From the NCBI GenBank assembly GCA_900319525.1, contig ONOU01000010.1, positions 1 through 64,000 on the forward strand: a stretch of 64,000 nt of DNA, read 5' to 3'. The translations under genes were made by a program, and so were the position numbers. Source of the stretch: an uncultured Prevotellaceae bacterium (GTDB lineage: Bacteria; Bacteroidota; Bacteroidia; Bacteroidales; Muribaculaceae). The notes beneath the pieces are model-generated. The model made no database searches, was not told the origin of the DNA, and saw only the letters and a list, made by a program, of their open reading frames with translations. Positions within the stretch are counted from its first letter, which is position 1, and every line of letters starts with the position of its first letter. Positions 49,810 through 60,065 of this stretch are shown here, piece after piece.

Positions 49810-50976
49810 ATGGCTAAAACAAACAAAATCGCGATCATCTCGGTCATGCTGTGCTTCTTCTGCATGGGCTTTGTTGACCTGGTGGGTATCGCCTCCAATT
49901 ATGTGAAAGAAGACCTCCAGCTCTCGGACTCGGTGGCTAACATCTTCCCGTCGCTGGTATTCTTCTGGTTCCTCATCTTCAGCGTTCCCACGGGCATGCT
50001 GATGAACAAGATCGGCCGCAAGAAGACCGTTTTGCTCTCGCTCGTCGTGACCATCCTTTCGCTGATGATTCCGTTGTTCGGCAACAGTTTTGCCGTGATG
50101 CTCATCGCCTTCTCGCTGCTGGGCATAGGTAACGCACTGATGCAAACCTCGCTCAACCCGCTGGTATCGACCGTGATGGGTGGCGGCAACCTGGCATCGA
50201 CGCTTACCTTCGGCCAGTTCATCAAGGCCATTGCCTCGTTCCTGGCACCTTATCTGGCCATGTGGGGAGCAACGGCGGTGATTCCCAGCCTGGGACTCGA
50301 CTGGCGCATTTTGTTCGCCATCTACTTTGTCGTGGGCATTTTCTCGGCTGTCTTGCTAGGTGTGACTCCCATTCAGGAGGAGAAAATTGAGGGCAAGCCT
50401 TCGACCTTTGTGGAGTGCTTCAAGCTCCTGGGTGAGCCCATCGTGCTGCTTTCATTCCTGGGCATCATGTGCCACGTGGGCATTGACGTGGGCACCAACA
50501 CCACCGCCCCCAAGATCCTCATGGAGCGCCTGGGCATGACCCTTAACGAGGCTGCTTTTGCCACCTCGCTGTACTTCATCTTCCGTACCATCGGCTGCTT
50601 GACAGGCTCGTTCTTCCTGCGGGTGCTCAAGATGAGAACATTCTTCATCATCAGTGTCATCATGATGGCCCTGTCGATGTGCGGCATGTTCTTCGGTGGT
50701 GAGAAGTGGATCCTTTACACCGCTATCGCTCTGGTGGGCTACGGCAACTCTAACATCTTCTCGATGTGTTTTGCCACTGCTCTCGAGTCGATGCCCAAGA
50801 AGCAGAACGAGGTATCCGGCCTGATGATCATGGGCCTGTTTGGCGGTACCATTTTCCCGCTGCTTATGGGCTTTGCCAGCGATGCTATGGGTCAGGCTGG
50901 CGCCGTAGCGGTAATGGCCATCGGCGTCATCTACCTGTTCACCTACATCAAGCAACTCAATCCAGCGAAGCAATAA
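49810..50976 (+). CDS. MFS sugar transporter (FucP-like), probable fructose importer
   Basis: A 388-aa major facilitator protein with twelve predicted helices. RIGRKKT-type loop (MNKIGRKKTVLLS) between helices 2 and 3; SLNPLVSTVMG and FFRTIGCLTGSFF resemble the FucP/glucose-galactose porter group. In the B. thetaiotaomicron fructan locus the same position holds the fructose transporter BT1758. It sits in the inner membrane, moving fructose released by the periplasmic GH32 enzyme to the fructokinase encoded next. Confidence 0.87.
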   Translation: MAKTNKIAIISVMLCFFCMGFVDLVGIASNYVKEDLQLSDSVANIFPSLVFFWFLIFSVPTGMLMNKIGRKKTVLLSLVVTILSLMIPLFGNSFAVMLIAFSLLGIGNALMQTSLNPLVSTVMGGGNLASTLTFGQFIKAIASFLAPYLAMWGATAVIPSLGLDWRILFAIYFVVGIFSAVLLGVTPIQEEKIEGKPSTFVECFKLLGEPIVLLSFLGIMCHVGIDVGTNTTAPKILMERLGMTLNEAAFATSLYFIFRTIGCLTGSFFLRVLKMRTFFIISVIMMALSMCGMFFGGEKWILYTAIALVGYGNSNIFSMCFATALESMPKKQNEVSGLMIMGLFGGTIFPLLMGFASDAMGQAGAVAVMAIGVIYLFTYIKQLNPAKQ

Positions 50977-51018
50977 ACAACAGTTAGGAGCTTTCCAGGC
51001 GATACTATCCTTACTTTC

Positions 51019-51043
51019 AACTTAAAACTTACAACTTAAAACT
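51019..51043. repeat. AACTTAAAACT short repeats before the fructokinase gene
   Basis: AACTTAAAACTT followed by ACAACTTAAAACT, like the cluster at 49772-49806. Lies just before the ATG at 51057. Confidence 0.5.
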
Positions 51044-51056
51044 AAAGAACAAAAAT

Positions 51057-51947
51057 ATGGACAAACGTTATGTAGTGGGCCTGGGCGAGGCCCTGTGGGA
51101 TGTCCTCCCCGAAGGTAAAAAACTGGGCGGTGCCCCCGCCAACTTCGCCTATCACGCCGGGCAGTTCCTGGGTAGTGACAACGCCATCGCCATCAGTGCC
51201 CTGGGCGAGGACAAGCTGGCCGAGGAGACCATCGAGGCCCTTAATGAACATGGCCTCAAGTATCTCATGCCGCGTGTGCCTTATCCCACCGGCACCGTGC
51301 AGGTGACGCTGAACGAGGAGGGAATCCCCACCTACGACATCAAGGAGAACGTGGCATGGGACAACATCCCCTTCACGCCCGAGATTGAGGAAATCGCTGC
51401 GGGCTGCCGCGCCGTGTGCTACGGCTCACTGGCCCAGCGCAATGTCGTGTCGCGCGAGAATATCCAGCGCTTCCTCGACGCAACGCCCAACGACTGCATG
51501 AAAATCTTTGACATCAACCTGCGTCAGCAATTCTACAACAAGGAGATTATCCAGCAGTCGATGCGCCGCTGCAACATCCTCAAGATCAACGACGAGGAAC
51601 TCGTGACCATCGGCCGTATGTTCGGTTATCCCGGCCTTGACATCGAGAACAAGTGCTGGCTCATCCTGGGCAAGTATGACCTCGACATGCTCGTGCTCAC
51701 CTGCGGTACCAATGGCTCCTACGTCTTCACCCGTGGCCAGATGTCCTTCCAGGAGACTCCCAAGGTAGAAGTGGCCGACACCGTCGGCGCCGGCGACTCG
51801 TTCACAGGCTCCTTCTGCGCCGCCATCCTCAACGGCAAGTCTGTCCCCGAGGCCCACGAGTTGGCCGTCAAGGTCAGCGCCTACGTCTGCACCCAGAACG
51901 GCGCCATGCCCACTCTGCCCCCCGAACTCCTCGCCGCCGCTCAGTAA
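51057..51947 (+). CDS. PfkB-family fructokinase
   Basis: A 296-aa cytoplasmic ribokinase-type sugar kinase that phosphorylates fructose. The N-terminal signature KLGGAPANFAYHAGQF binds substrate; the C-terminal DTVGAGDSFTGSFCA holds the catalytic Asp and anion hole. The length is standard. It is the last gene of the fructan PUL and is followed by a terminator. Context makes fructose the likely substrate. Confidence 0.92.
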   Translation: MDKRYVVGLGEALWDVLPEGKKLGGAPANFAYHAGQFLGSDNAIAISALGEDKLAEETIEALNEHGLKYLMPRVPYPTGTVQVTLNEEGIPTYDIKENVAWDNIPFTPEIEEIAAGCRAVCYGSLAQRNVVSRENIQRFLDATPNDCMKIFDINLRQQFYNKEIIQQSMRRCNILKINDEELVTIGRMFGYPGLDIENKCWLILGKYDLDMLVLTCGTNGSYVFTRGQMSFQETPKVEVADTVGAGDSFTGSFCAAILNGKSVPEAHELAVKVSAYVCTQNGAMPTLPPELLAAAQ

Positions 51948-51972
51948 AGCAATAATACGGCTCAATAACCAT

Positions 51973-52010
51973 CAGGGCCCGACTGGAATCATCACTCCAG
52001 CCGGGTCCTG
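51973..52010. terminator. Terminator between convergent genes at the end of the fructan PUL
   Basis: CAGGGCCCGACTGGA and TCCAGCCGGGTCCTG form an imperfect 15-bp stem. Probably serves both the fructokinase gene and the convergent gene at 52043. Confidence 0.7.
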
Positions 52011-52042
52011 TTAGTTATTTAGTAATAGCGGGATTGAGGGGA

Positions 52043-53026
52043 TTACTTGATGAACTTAAAGGTGGTGACACCGTCGGTGATGATGTAGATGCCGGGGGTA
52101 AGTCCTGACAGGTCAAGGACGGCTTCGCCTGATGCGCTGGCACGAGTTGCGGTCATCAATCGGCCACTGATGTCGTAGATGCTGAGTTCACCGCCAGCCT
52201 TGGCACCCTTAGCGTTGATCTGATTGCCATCGAAGCGGAAATTGGCCCTAGTGGCAGACAGTTCATTAACACTGGTAGAGATGCTGGGAGTCACAAAGTC
52301 GTAGCTGGCCAGGGGACCCCACTCGTCGAGGGCGTTCTTGGCAATCGAGAAGGCGATGTACCAGGTGTTGGGCTCGGCATTCCACTGAGCCTCGTCAACT
52401 CCATACTGATCCCAATAGGGGTTGTAGGGATTGTCCTGCTTGACGTAGTTGAGCAAGTTCTCCTCGCCCCACTCCTCGCTCTCGTAGGCCGCCTTGGTGA
52501 TGATGATGTCACGGTGCAGGCTTACGTTCTCGTTGGGTGTGTAGGTCACCCACTGGTAGTAACCGGTCTCCTCACTGCCGCCAAACTCACCAATCTCGAT
52601 GGTCATCTCGGCCAGTCCTTCGCCACCAAGCTTCTGGGTGGTCACGGGGATGATGATCATGTCGGCATCGGTACCGTTAACGTCCCAGCATTGCACATAG
52701 ATTTCATAGTCCTTACCAGGGCTCTGGTTGCGCCATGTGTACTGGGCTTCCTCGTTATAGGTAATACCCCAGCCCTTGATCATGTCGCCCATCGTCTGGA
52801 ATCCCATCCATGCGCCGAACATGGCGAATTGCTGCTCGGCAGTGCCTGCGTCAAACAGACAGATGGCATAACCTGCCGCATCGGCATTGGGCGTGAAAGT
52901 GATGGTGATAAAATCAGTGCCCACCTCATCAACGTTGTAATCAACGGTAGGATTGCCCACGAGCTGGGCAGTCATGGCGAGTGCCTGCATGAGGACAACG
53001 CCGATAATAAGTAATCTTTTCATCAT
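52043..53026 (-). CDS. Secreted protein with T9SS-type C-terminal domain
   Basis: A 327-aa exported protein of unknown function. Signal peptide MMKRLLIIGVVLMQALAMTA. Residues about 20-110 look like a fibronectin-type domain (DFITITFTPNADAAGYAICLF). The C-terminal 80 residues follow the Por secretion/T9SS type A pattern (LSIYDISGRLMTATRAS, then LDLSGLTPGIYIITDG, ending KFIK). It may be cell-surface or released. Convergent with the fructan PUL and 179 bp from the DUF6377 gene on the same strand. Confidence 0.75.
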   Translation of the reverse strand: MMKRLLIIGVVLMQALAMTAQLVGNPTVDYNVDEVGTDFITITFTPNADAAGYAICLFDAGTAEQQFAMFGAWMGFQTMGDMIKGWGITYNEEAQYTWRNQSPGKDYEIYVQCWDVNGTDADMIIIPVTTQKLGGEGLAEMTIEIGEFGGSEETGYYQWVTYTPNENVSLHRDIIITKAAYESEEWGEENLLNYVKQDNPYNPYWDQYGVDEAQWNAEPNTWYIAFSIAKNALDEWGPLASYDFVTPSISTSVNELSATRANFRFDGNQINAKGAKAGGELSIYDISGRLMTATRASASGEAVLDLSGLTPGIYIITDGVTTFKFIK

Positions 53027-53204
53027 AAGGGTATTTACATTTTACAGGTCCAAAACAATTGATTTCTTTAATGGCACATCAGGGTGGACCCATTCCCCGA
53101 ATCGCTCATTATTTTCTCACACTACAAATGTATCAACAATTCAGCAAATAGCCAATAGACGTTGAAATTATCACCATTTCCAGTAGCACCTGCAACGAAT
53201 GGCC

Positions 53205-54863
53205 TTACATGCCGATGGCCTTGACTTGGGACTCAAAGGTGTCACGGTTGCCCAGGGCGCCATTCTTTACCTTGGCACGGTAGTTATAGATGGTGTTGAC
53301 CGAGTAATGCAGGAACTCGGCAATGCGGCTGCTGTCCTCAATGCCCAGACGAATGAGAGCGAAGATGCGCACGTCGGTGTTCAAAGTGCCCGGTTCGGGT
53401 AACGTGATGCGGCACTCGGGTTTCAAGAGCGCATTGAAATCGGCAACGAAATTGGGAAACAGGTGCAGGAACGTGCTGTCAAACATCTCATACAACTCTG
53501 TCAGGTTCTTGTCACGCAACTCGTTGCCCTCGGTAAACTTGTAAATGGCATCCAAATCCTTGCTCTTGACCATCTTATTGACACGCTTGCGCATCTCGTC
53601 CAAGCGATCGATATAGAAAGAGCACAGGTGGATGAACCGGCCCACATACTCATCCTTGACGCGGTTGGACTCATTGAGCTTGAGGTTGGTCTGCCTCATT
53701 TGGCTATTCAGGTCGGAGAGCTGGGTATTGAGTTGTGCCAGCTGGGTATTGCTGGCACTGAGCTCGTTACGTGCCCGGGCGAGTTTCTTGCGCTGACTGT
53801 TGCTATAGAACAGTATGCCCAGGAACAGGGCTGCCAGCAGGCTCGCCACTATCGCCAAAACAAGCAGCATGCGATTGGCACGCTTGAGCGAAGCCTCGTA
53901 ATTGTCGCTGATGGCCGTCAAGACGGGCGAAATCTGGTTGTTGCGCTTCACTGTATTGAACTTGCCGGCACATTGCCATGCGAAATGAATGTAGCGGTAG
54001 GCACGGTCGATGTCACCATCAGCCATGAGCAAGTTTGCCAGTTCCCACATGGCGCCCTGATCCATCACCGCATTCTCGACATCGGTCAACGCCGACTGCG
54101 TGACCCAGTAGCGCGCCTGGACCGAGTCGCCCAGCAGGGAATAATCCAGATAGCGGTAGAAGGAAACGATGGCATACCTGTGTGTCCCTTGCTTCACCTG
54201 CTTGAGGCGGACGTCGCTGTAACGCAATGCACCCTGGGCATCTCCTGCAGCAAAGAGCTCCAATTCCCTCATCTGCAGCAGCTCATCATCGCTCATCGAG
54301 ACACGCGCCGTGTCAATCAGGCTCTTATAATGGTCATGCTTGGCATAATACTCACCTTGCAGGCGCGGAACCTTGCAATAGTACCCCAATTCACTGTACA
54401 GGTGAGCCAGCGCATTGTAATAACGACGCTCGTTATTGGCATCGTTGATACCCTGTGCATCAATGGAATTCAAGATGTCCATGGCTTCCTGATACATACC
54501 TGACTCGGTACACTGATAGGCCAGCAGGATGCGGCACTCATCAGCACGGATGCGATCGTTCAAGCGCCCAGCCAGCTGAATGCAACAGCCAATGTAATGG
54601 ATGGCCGAGTCGCTCATGTAGGGCCTATATTCATCATACAGGTAACGGCACATCTCGTATTGTACCTTGTTGTCATCGGTAACCCCAAGGGCCGTCCTGT
54701 ACTTGCGAATGCGGTTTTCCCGTTGCTGAACATAGCGGTCGGTATTCTCAATCGCATGATCCAGTTTCTCGTACTCCTGCTCCAAATCGATAGTTGCCGC
54801 CAGTGTCACATTGACACATAACGACAGCATGAGGAACACAAATGTGAAGTACTTTCTCATCAT
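53205..54863 (-). CDS. DUF6377-type membrane regulator next to the beta-glucan PUL
   Basis: A 552-aa protein. Signal peptide (MMRKYFTFVFLMLSLCVNVTLA), TPR-like helical periplasmic part (about 25-325; YYNALAHLYSELGYYC), a membrane helix (about 335-355; LLVLAIVASLLAALFLGILFY), a coiled coil (ARNELSASNTQLAQLNTQLSD) and a cytoplasmic C-terminus ending in an HTH-like LGIEDSSRIAEFLHYSVNTIYNYRAKVK. This is the layout of DUF6377 proteins, found beside SusCD genes in Prevotella relatives, and it suggests a one-component regulator of the divergent PUL at 55225. The target is inferred from position. Confidence 0.82.
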   Translation of the reverse strand: MMRKYFTFVFLMLSLCVNVTLAATIDLEQEYEKLDHAIENTDRYVQQRENRIRKYRTALGVTDDNKVQYEMCRYLYDEYRPYMSDSAIHYIGCCIQLAGRLNDRIRADECRILLAYQCTESGMYQEAMDILNSIDAQGINDANNERRYYNALAHLYSELGYYCKVPRLQGEYYAKHDHYKSLIDTARVSMSDDELLQMRELELFAAGDAQGALRYSDVRLKQVKQGTHRYAIVSFYRYLDYSLLGDSVQARYWVTQSALTDVENAVMDQGAMWELANLLMADGDIDRAYRYIHFAWQCAGKFNTVKRNNQISPVLTAISDNYEASLKRANRMLLVLAIVASLLAALFLGILFYSNSQRKKLARARNELSASNTQLAQLNTQLSDLNSQMRQTNLKLNESNRVKDEYVGRFIHLCSFYIDRLDEMRKRVNKMVKSKDLDAIYKFTEGNELRDKNLTELYEMFDSTFLHLFPNFVADFNALLKPECRITLPEPGTLNTDVRIFALIRLGIEDSSRIAEFLHYSVNTIYNYRAKVKNGALGNRDTFESQVKAIGM

Positions 54864-54891
54864 ATAAATACAAGTTAATAGCTATGCGTCG

Positions 54892-54922
54892 CAAATGTAG
54901 TCGTTATCCCCCACTTGAGCAA
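54892..54922 (-). promoter_or_regulatory. Promoter of the DUF6377 gene
   Basis: Minus strand TTG, 20 nt, TACATTTG (54892-54899), with a leader of about 22 nt before the ATG at 54863. Confidence 0.6.
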
Positions 54923-55224
54923 CAAAAAAAGGATAATGTTGGTAAAAATGGCGGTTTTTAGTCAAAAACCGGACTACATTTTAACCACTTTTTAACGTTT
55001 TGGTGGTTGTATTCATCAAATTGAAAATCAATAAATTACAAAAATTTCATTCTCTAAAACGTCCACTTTTTTGTTGATAAGGTGAACAGACTGTCCTTTT
55101 CTTCTATATTTTTGCAAAAGCAACTCTCAAGCAACACGAGGGTCAAGCCCCTCAACGAAAAACCGTAAAAACGATACAATCAGAATAACCATTCAATTTT
55201 TTAATCAACCAAAACAAATGTGAC
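54923..55224. other. Divergent control region of the beta-glucan PUL
   Basis: About 300 A/T-rich bp between the DUF6377 promoter and susC. A weak -7 box TATTTTTG lies at 55107-55114, giving a leader of about 100 nt for susC. No ORF was found. Confidence 0.45.
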
Positions 55225-58200
55225 ATGAAAGAGAAAAGATTACTTTCACTGCTGTTGACAGTCATACTGTCCATAGCGGCATTTGCACAAAATCAGACCT
55301 TCACAGGTACCATCGTTGATGTCAACGGTGAACCCGTGATTGGCGCTACGATTGTGCAAAAGGGTACGTCGAACACGGTAGTGACCGACTTCGACGGCAA
55401 CTTCTCCATCAACGCACCCGCTGGTGCCGAGTTGGAAATCAGTTATGTGGGTTTCGGTAAGCAGACCGTGCTTGCCGGCGATAACATGCACATCGTTCTC
55501 ACCGAGGACGCCGAGCTGCTCAACGAGGTAGTCGTCATCGGTTATGGCGTGCAGAAGAAGAGTGTCGTGACGGCCTCGATCGCCAAGGTTTCGTCTGAGG
55601 ACCTGGCAGGCAAGACCCGCCTGCGTGCCGAGGACGCCCTGAAGGGTATGGCCGCTGGCGTTAACGTTACTTCCTCTTCGGGTCAGCCTGGCTCGCAGTC
55701 GATGATCCGCATTCGCGGTATCGGTACCATCAACGACTCCAATCCCCTCTACATCATTGACGGCATGCCCACCGACCAGTATGGTATGGAGAGCGTCAAC
55801 CCCAATGATATCGAGAGTATTGAGGTACTGAAGGATGCCGCCTCGGGCGCCATCTACGGTGCTCGTGCTGCCAATGGTGTTATCCTCGTGACGACCAAGA
55901 GAGGTAAAGTAGGCAAGGCCAGCATCAACTACGATTTCTCCTATGGCTGGCAGAGCGCTTGGAGAAAACGCGACGTGACCGGTGCTACCGACTATGCCAT
56001 CCTGCAGAACGAGCGCCGCGTGCAGAACGGTCTGGCTCCCCTCTATCAGGATCCCTACAACCTGGTTGACGCCAATGGCGACAAGATTGTGGGCTTCGGT
56101 ACCGACTGGCAGAGCCTGCTCTTCAACGACAACGCTCCCATCATGCAGCACGATGTATCGATCAGCGGTGCCAGTGAGAAGGTGAACTACTACCTCTCGC
56201 TGGGTTACTTCACCCAAGACGGTATCGTGGGCGGTAACTACGGCCAGTCCAACTATGACCGCTTGACCATCCGCGCCAACAATATGTTCAACCTCCTGGA
56301 TGCTACCAAGGAGCGCAACTTCTTGAACAAGTTGGACTTGGGCGCAAACCTTTCTTATATGCGCGTGCACAACACGGGTATCGAGGCCAACTCCACTTGG
56401 GGTTCTCCCCTGGGCTCGGCCCTCTACCTCGCTCCCACCCTGCCCGTCACCTTGAAGGGCGACATTGCCGATGAGATGATGGACCGCTACAGCGCCTATG
56501 ACCTGTATAAGGACGAGAACGGTAATCCTTACACGATTCCCGGCTTCATCGGCAGCTATCAGGAGCAGAACAACCCCATCGCCATGATGCATGGCAATCC
56601 CAACAAGAACTGGAGCCACAAGTTCATGCCCAAGTTCTCGATTGACCTGCAGCTCTATGACGCATTGAAGTACCACTTCTCCTACAGCGCCGAGCTCTCG
56701 TTCTGGGGTTATAGTGGCGCAACGCTGCAAGAGTACTACCTCTCAGGCAACAATAATGCCGACCACACCTCGGCAGTGTCCTTCAAGGGTAACAACAGCA
56801 CCTGGCAGGTGGAGAACACGGTAACCTATGACAAGACCTTCGGCAAGCACACCATCGGCGTCGTGCTCGGCCAGAGTGCTTTAAAGTTCAAGGGTGACGA
56901 ACTGGGCGGTTCACACTGGTATCTCGTGAATCCCAACAAGCCCAGCATCAACTACACCACCGGCGGCGACTTGGAAATCTCGACCGACGCCGACGGCAAG
57001 ATGACGGGTGCCACGAGCCTCGTGGGCGTGTGGGGTGGTCCTTACACCGAGCACAGGCTGTCTTCACTGTTCGCCCGTGTGAGCTACAACTACGACGAGC
57101 GCTACATGTTCCAGGCTACCGTGCGCCGCGACGGTTCGAGCCGCTTCGGTTCCAACCACCGCTACGGTGTCTTCCCCTCATTCTCATTGGGTTGGAACAT
57201 CATGAACGAGAAGTTCATGGAGGATCAGCGCGACTGGCTCAACAACCTCAAGTTGCGCTTCAGCTGGGGTAAGAACGGTAACGACAACATCGGTGACTTT
57301 GCTTACACCACAATGACTACACTGGGTAACACCAGCAACTACTACTTCGGTCAGACCGGTGCCATGGTCTATGGTTCCAAGGCCAACCGCCTGGCTAACG
57401 AGGACCTGAAGTGGGAGGAGAGCGAACAGACCAACCTGGGTATCGACTTCGGCTTCTGGAACAACAAGCTGACCTTCAGCGTTGACTACTTCATCAAGAA
57501 GACCAACGGCATGATCATCGAGATGCCCATCCCCAGCTACGTGGGTGAGGCCCGCCCGCTGGCCAATGTGGGTGACATGGAGAACAGCGGTATCGAGTTT
57601 GAGCTCGGCTATCGCTGGAACATCTCGGATGTACACTTCAACCTGAAGGGTAACGCTTCTTACCTAAAGAACAAGCTGAAGAACCTGGGTAACGACACCG
57701 GCTTCCTGAACTATGGCATCAGCCAGTTCAGCGACGGTGGCACTCGTGCCGAGAACGGCCAGCCGTTCCCCTTCTTCTACGGCTACAAGACCGACGGCAT
57801 CCTGCAGAACAAGGCCGAGGCCGACGCCTATAATAATATGTATGGCACCTCGTCAAATCCTGGCGACTTCCGCTTTGTTGATACCAACGGCGACAACAAG
57901 ATCAACAGCGACGACCGCACCAACATCGGTAACGGTGTGCCCGACTGGACTTATGGTTTGACCCTGAACGTGGACTGGAGAGGCTTCGACTTTGGCGTCT
58001 TCTTCCAGGGCGTATATGGCGCCGACGTGTTTGACGCCACCTACCGCCAGGACATCGCATCGGGTAACTATCCCACCTGGGTGCTGCAGCGCTGGACCGG
58101 TGAGGGCACCAGCAACACCGTGCCCACCCTGGGCGACTCCAAGAACTAGGTTGTCAGCGACATGTATATCCAGGACGGCAGCTACCTGCGCCTGAAGAAC

Positions 58201-58413
58201 ATCACCCTGGGCTACACCCTTAATCCTCGCCTGACCAAAAAGATTGGCATCAGCCGTCTGCGCATCTATGGCCGCGCCGAGAATCTCTTTACCTGGACCA
58301 AGTATTGGGGCTTCGATCCTGAAATCGGCTCTGGTTCCACCAGCCTTGGTGTTGACTACGGTATCTATCCGCAGGCCCGCACCTACACTGTCGGATTCAA
58401 CATCTCATTCTAA
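55225..58413 (+). pseudogene. SusC-type transporter of the beta-glucan PUL, interrupted by in-frame TAG
   Basis: TonB-dependent SusC family gene. The signal peptide (MKEKRLLSLLLTVILSIAAFA), carboxypeptidase-like domain, plug (GIGTINDSNPLYIIDGMPT) and most of the barrel are intact. At 58147-58149 a TAG ends the frame after GDSKN. The same frame then runs on without another stop to 58413 with a perfect SusC C-terminus (MYIQDGSYLRLKNITLGY, ending in VGFNISF). The full frame would be 1062 aa. TAG probably derives from CAG (Gln) by one transition. Without readthrough the last 88 residues, which close the barrel, are lost. A recent mutation, an assembly error, or stop-codon readthrough would each explain it. 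Confidence 0.85.
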
Positions 58414-58436
58414 CAATCCTATAAAGAATTATCAAT

Positions 58437-60038
58437 ATGAAAAAGCATATTTCAATAAATTTGGCTGCACCTCAGCTATTGAAAAAAGTTTTCATAGCAT
58501 TCGGTTTGCACAAATTTTCAATCATAGCAGGCTTGTGTGCAGTGGTTTTCTCACTGACTTCCTGCAGCGACGATTTTCTTGAGGTGAAGAACCCGACGGG
58601 TGAACCTCTTGAGGAATATTATACCACCGAGGAGACCCTTAACGAGGCGCTCACCGCAGCCTACGCTCCTCTGCACTGGCCCGACTGGGACGGTACGGCC
58701 TACAATGACCTCACCGTTGACGGTGAAATCATGGGCGACGACTTCTGGGTAGGCGGTAGCGACAATACCGACAACCAGCACTGGCACCGTCTGTTCAACT
58801 TCGAGGCCGACGGCAACAACACTCTCGCTACCCTGTGGGGCGACTTCTACAGCGGCATCAAGCGCTGCAACGATGCTATCAAGTATGCGTCATGGCCCGG
58901 TGAAGCCAGCGAGAGTTTCCGTCGTTCGATGGAGATGCAGGCCCGCCTGCTGCGCGTGTACTATTATAACATCCTGTGGCACTACTACGGCAACGTGCCC
59001 TTCTATCTGGAGAACCTCTCGCAGCCCTACACTGCCCCGCAGATGACAGCTGACGAGATTTACAACAACCTCCTTCCCGAGCTCGAAGAGATCATCGCCT
59101 CTAACGTGCTGCCCATGCGTTGGCCCAATGCCGAAGCAGGTCGCGTGAGCCAGGCTTTTGCCTACATGCTCTATGCCGAGATGGTGATGTACCAGAACGA
59201 CCAGGCCCGTTATGCTCAGGCTCTCGCCTACATGAAGCAGATCATTGGCGACAGCAGCTACCAGCTCAACCCCAGCTTCTATGACCTGTGGCAGGAGAGC
59301 GGCGAGTGGTGTGCCGAGAGCATCTTCGAGATCAACTACAACGATGACCAGGCACAGCGCGACTGGAGTACCTCGATGGCTGCTGGTGGCACTGTATTCC
59401 CCACCCTGTGCTCGCCCAACGGCTGGGGCGGCGGTGAAGGCTGGGACAGCGGTAACGACGGCTGGGGCTTCCTGCCCATGCGTGTCGAGACCTATAACAT
59501 GTACAGCGAGGGCGACTTGCGCCGCGATGTTACCTGCTGGGACGTGCGTGGCTACAGCTACACCGAGCGCTATCAGGACACTCACATCTGGCATGGCAAG
59601 TATCGCCCCCAGAGCGACAACAACAAGGATTGTCCCACCAGCAAGAACCTGAACTATAACAACAACAAGCGCATCTATCGTTATGCCGAAACCCTGCTCA
59701 ACGCTGCTGAGCTGTTGATCCTTACCGGAGGCAGTGCAGCCGAGGCTGCTGGCTATGTGAACCAGGTGCGCAACCGTGCCGGACTTGGCAATCTGGACAA
59801 CGTCACCATCGATGACATCTTCAACGAGCGTCATCTGGAATTCTGTGGCGAGGGCAAGCGCTACTTCGACCTCGTGCGTGCCGAGGGCATTCCCGGTGCA
59901 ACCCAGAAGGCTTCGACCGTCCTGGTTCCCGACAGCTATGGCTACCGTACCAACTCGTGGACGCCTAGCAAGAAGCACATCCCCCTGGCACAGAGTGAGC
60001 TCGATGCTGACCCCACACTGGTTCAGAACAACTATTAA
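58437..60038 (+). CDS. SusD-type lipoprotein of the beta-glucan PUL
   Basis: A 533-aa SusD/RagB glycan-binding lipoprotein. An unusually long N-terminal region (about 35 residues) precedes the hydrophobic core and the lipobox FSLTSCSDDF. The C-terminal SusD segment has FNERHLEFCGEGKRYFDLVRAEG. It follows the interrupted susC by 23 nt and its frame is intact, so the operon may still be expressed. It would cap the partner channel at the cell surface. Confidence 0.92.
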   Translation: MKKHISINLAAPQLLKKVFIAFGLHKFSIIAGLCAVVFSLTSCSDDFLEVKNPTGEPLEEYYTTEETLNEALTAAYAPLHWPDWDGTAYNDLTVDGEIMGDDFWVGGSDNTDNQHWHRLFNFEADGNNTLATLWGDFYSGIKRCNDAIKYASWPGEASESFRRSMEMQARLLRVYYYNILWHYYGNVPFYLENLSQPYTAPQMTADEIYNNLLPELEEIIASNVLPMRWPNAEAGRVSQAFAYMLYAEMVMYQNDQARYAQALAYMKQIIGDSSYQLNPSFYDLWQESGEWCAESIFEINYNDDQAQRDWSTSMAAGGTVFPTLCSPNGWGGGEGWDSGNDGWGFLPMRVETYNMYSEGDLRRDVTCWDVRGYSYTERYQDTHIWHGKYRPQSDNNKDCPTSKNLNYNNNKRIYRYAETLLNAAELLILTGGSAAEAAGYVNQVRNRAGLGNLDNVTIDDIFNERHLEFCGEGKRYFDLVRAEGIPGATQKASTVLVPDSYGYRTNSWTPSKKHIPLAQSELDADPTLVQNNY

Positions 60039-60065
60039 TAATCAGTAATTTAGAGATTTAAAATT

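Noticed and set aside
58141-58160. Genome-wide TAG recoding as explanation for the SusC stop
   Set aside because: Other genes in the window, for example the HTH gene ending at 3119, use TAG as a normal stop, so general recoding is not supported.
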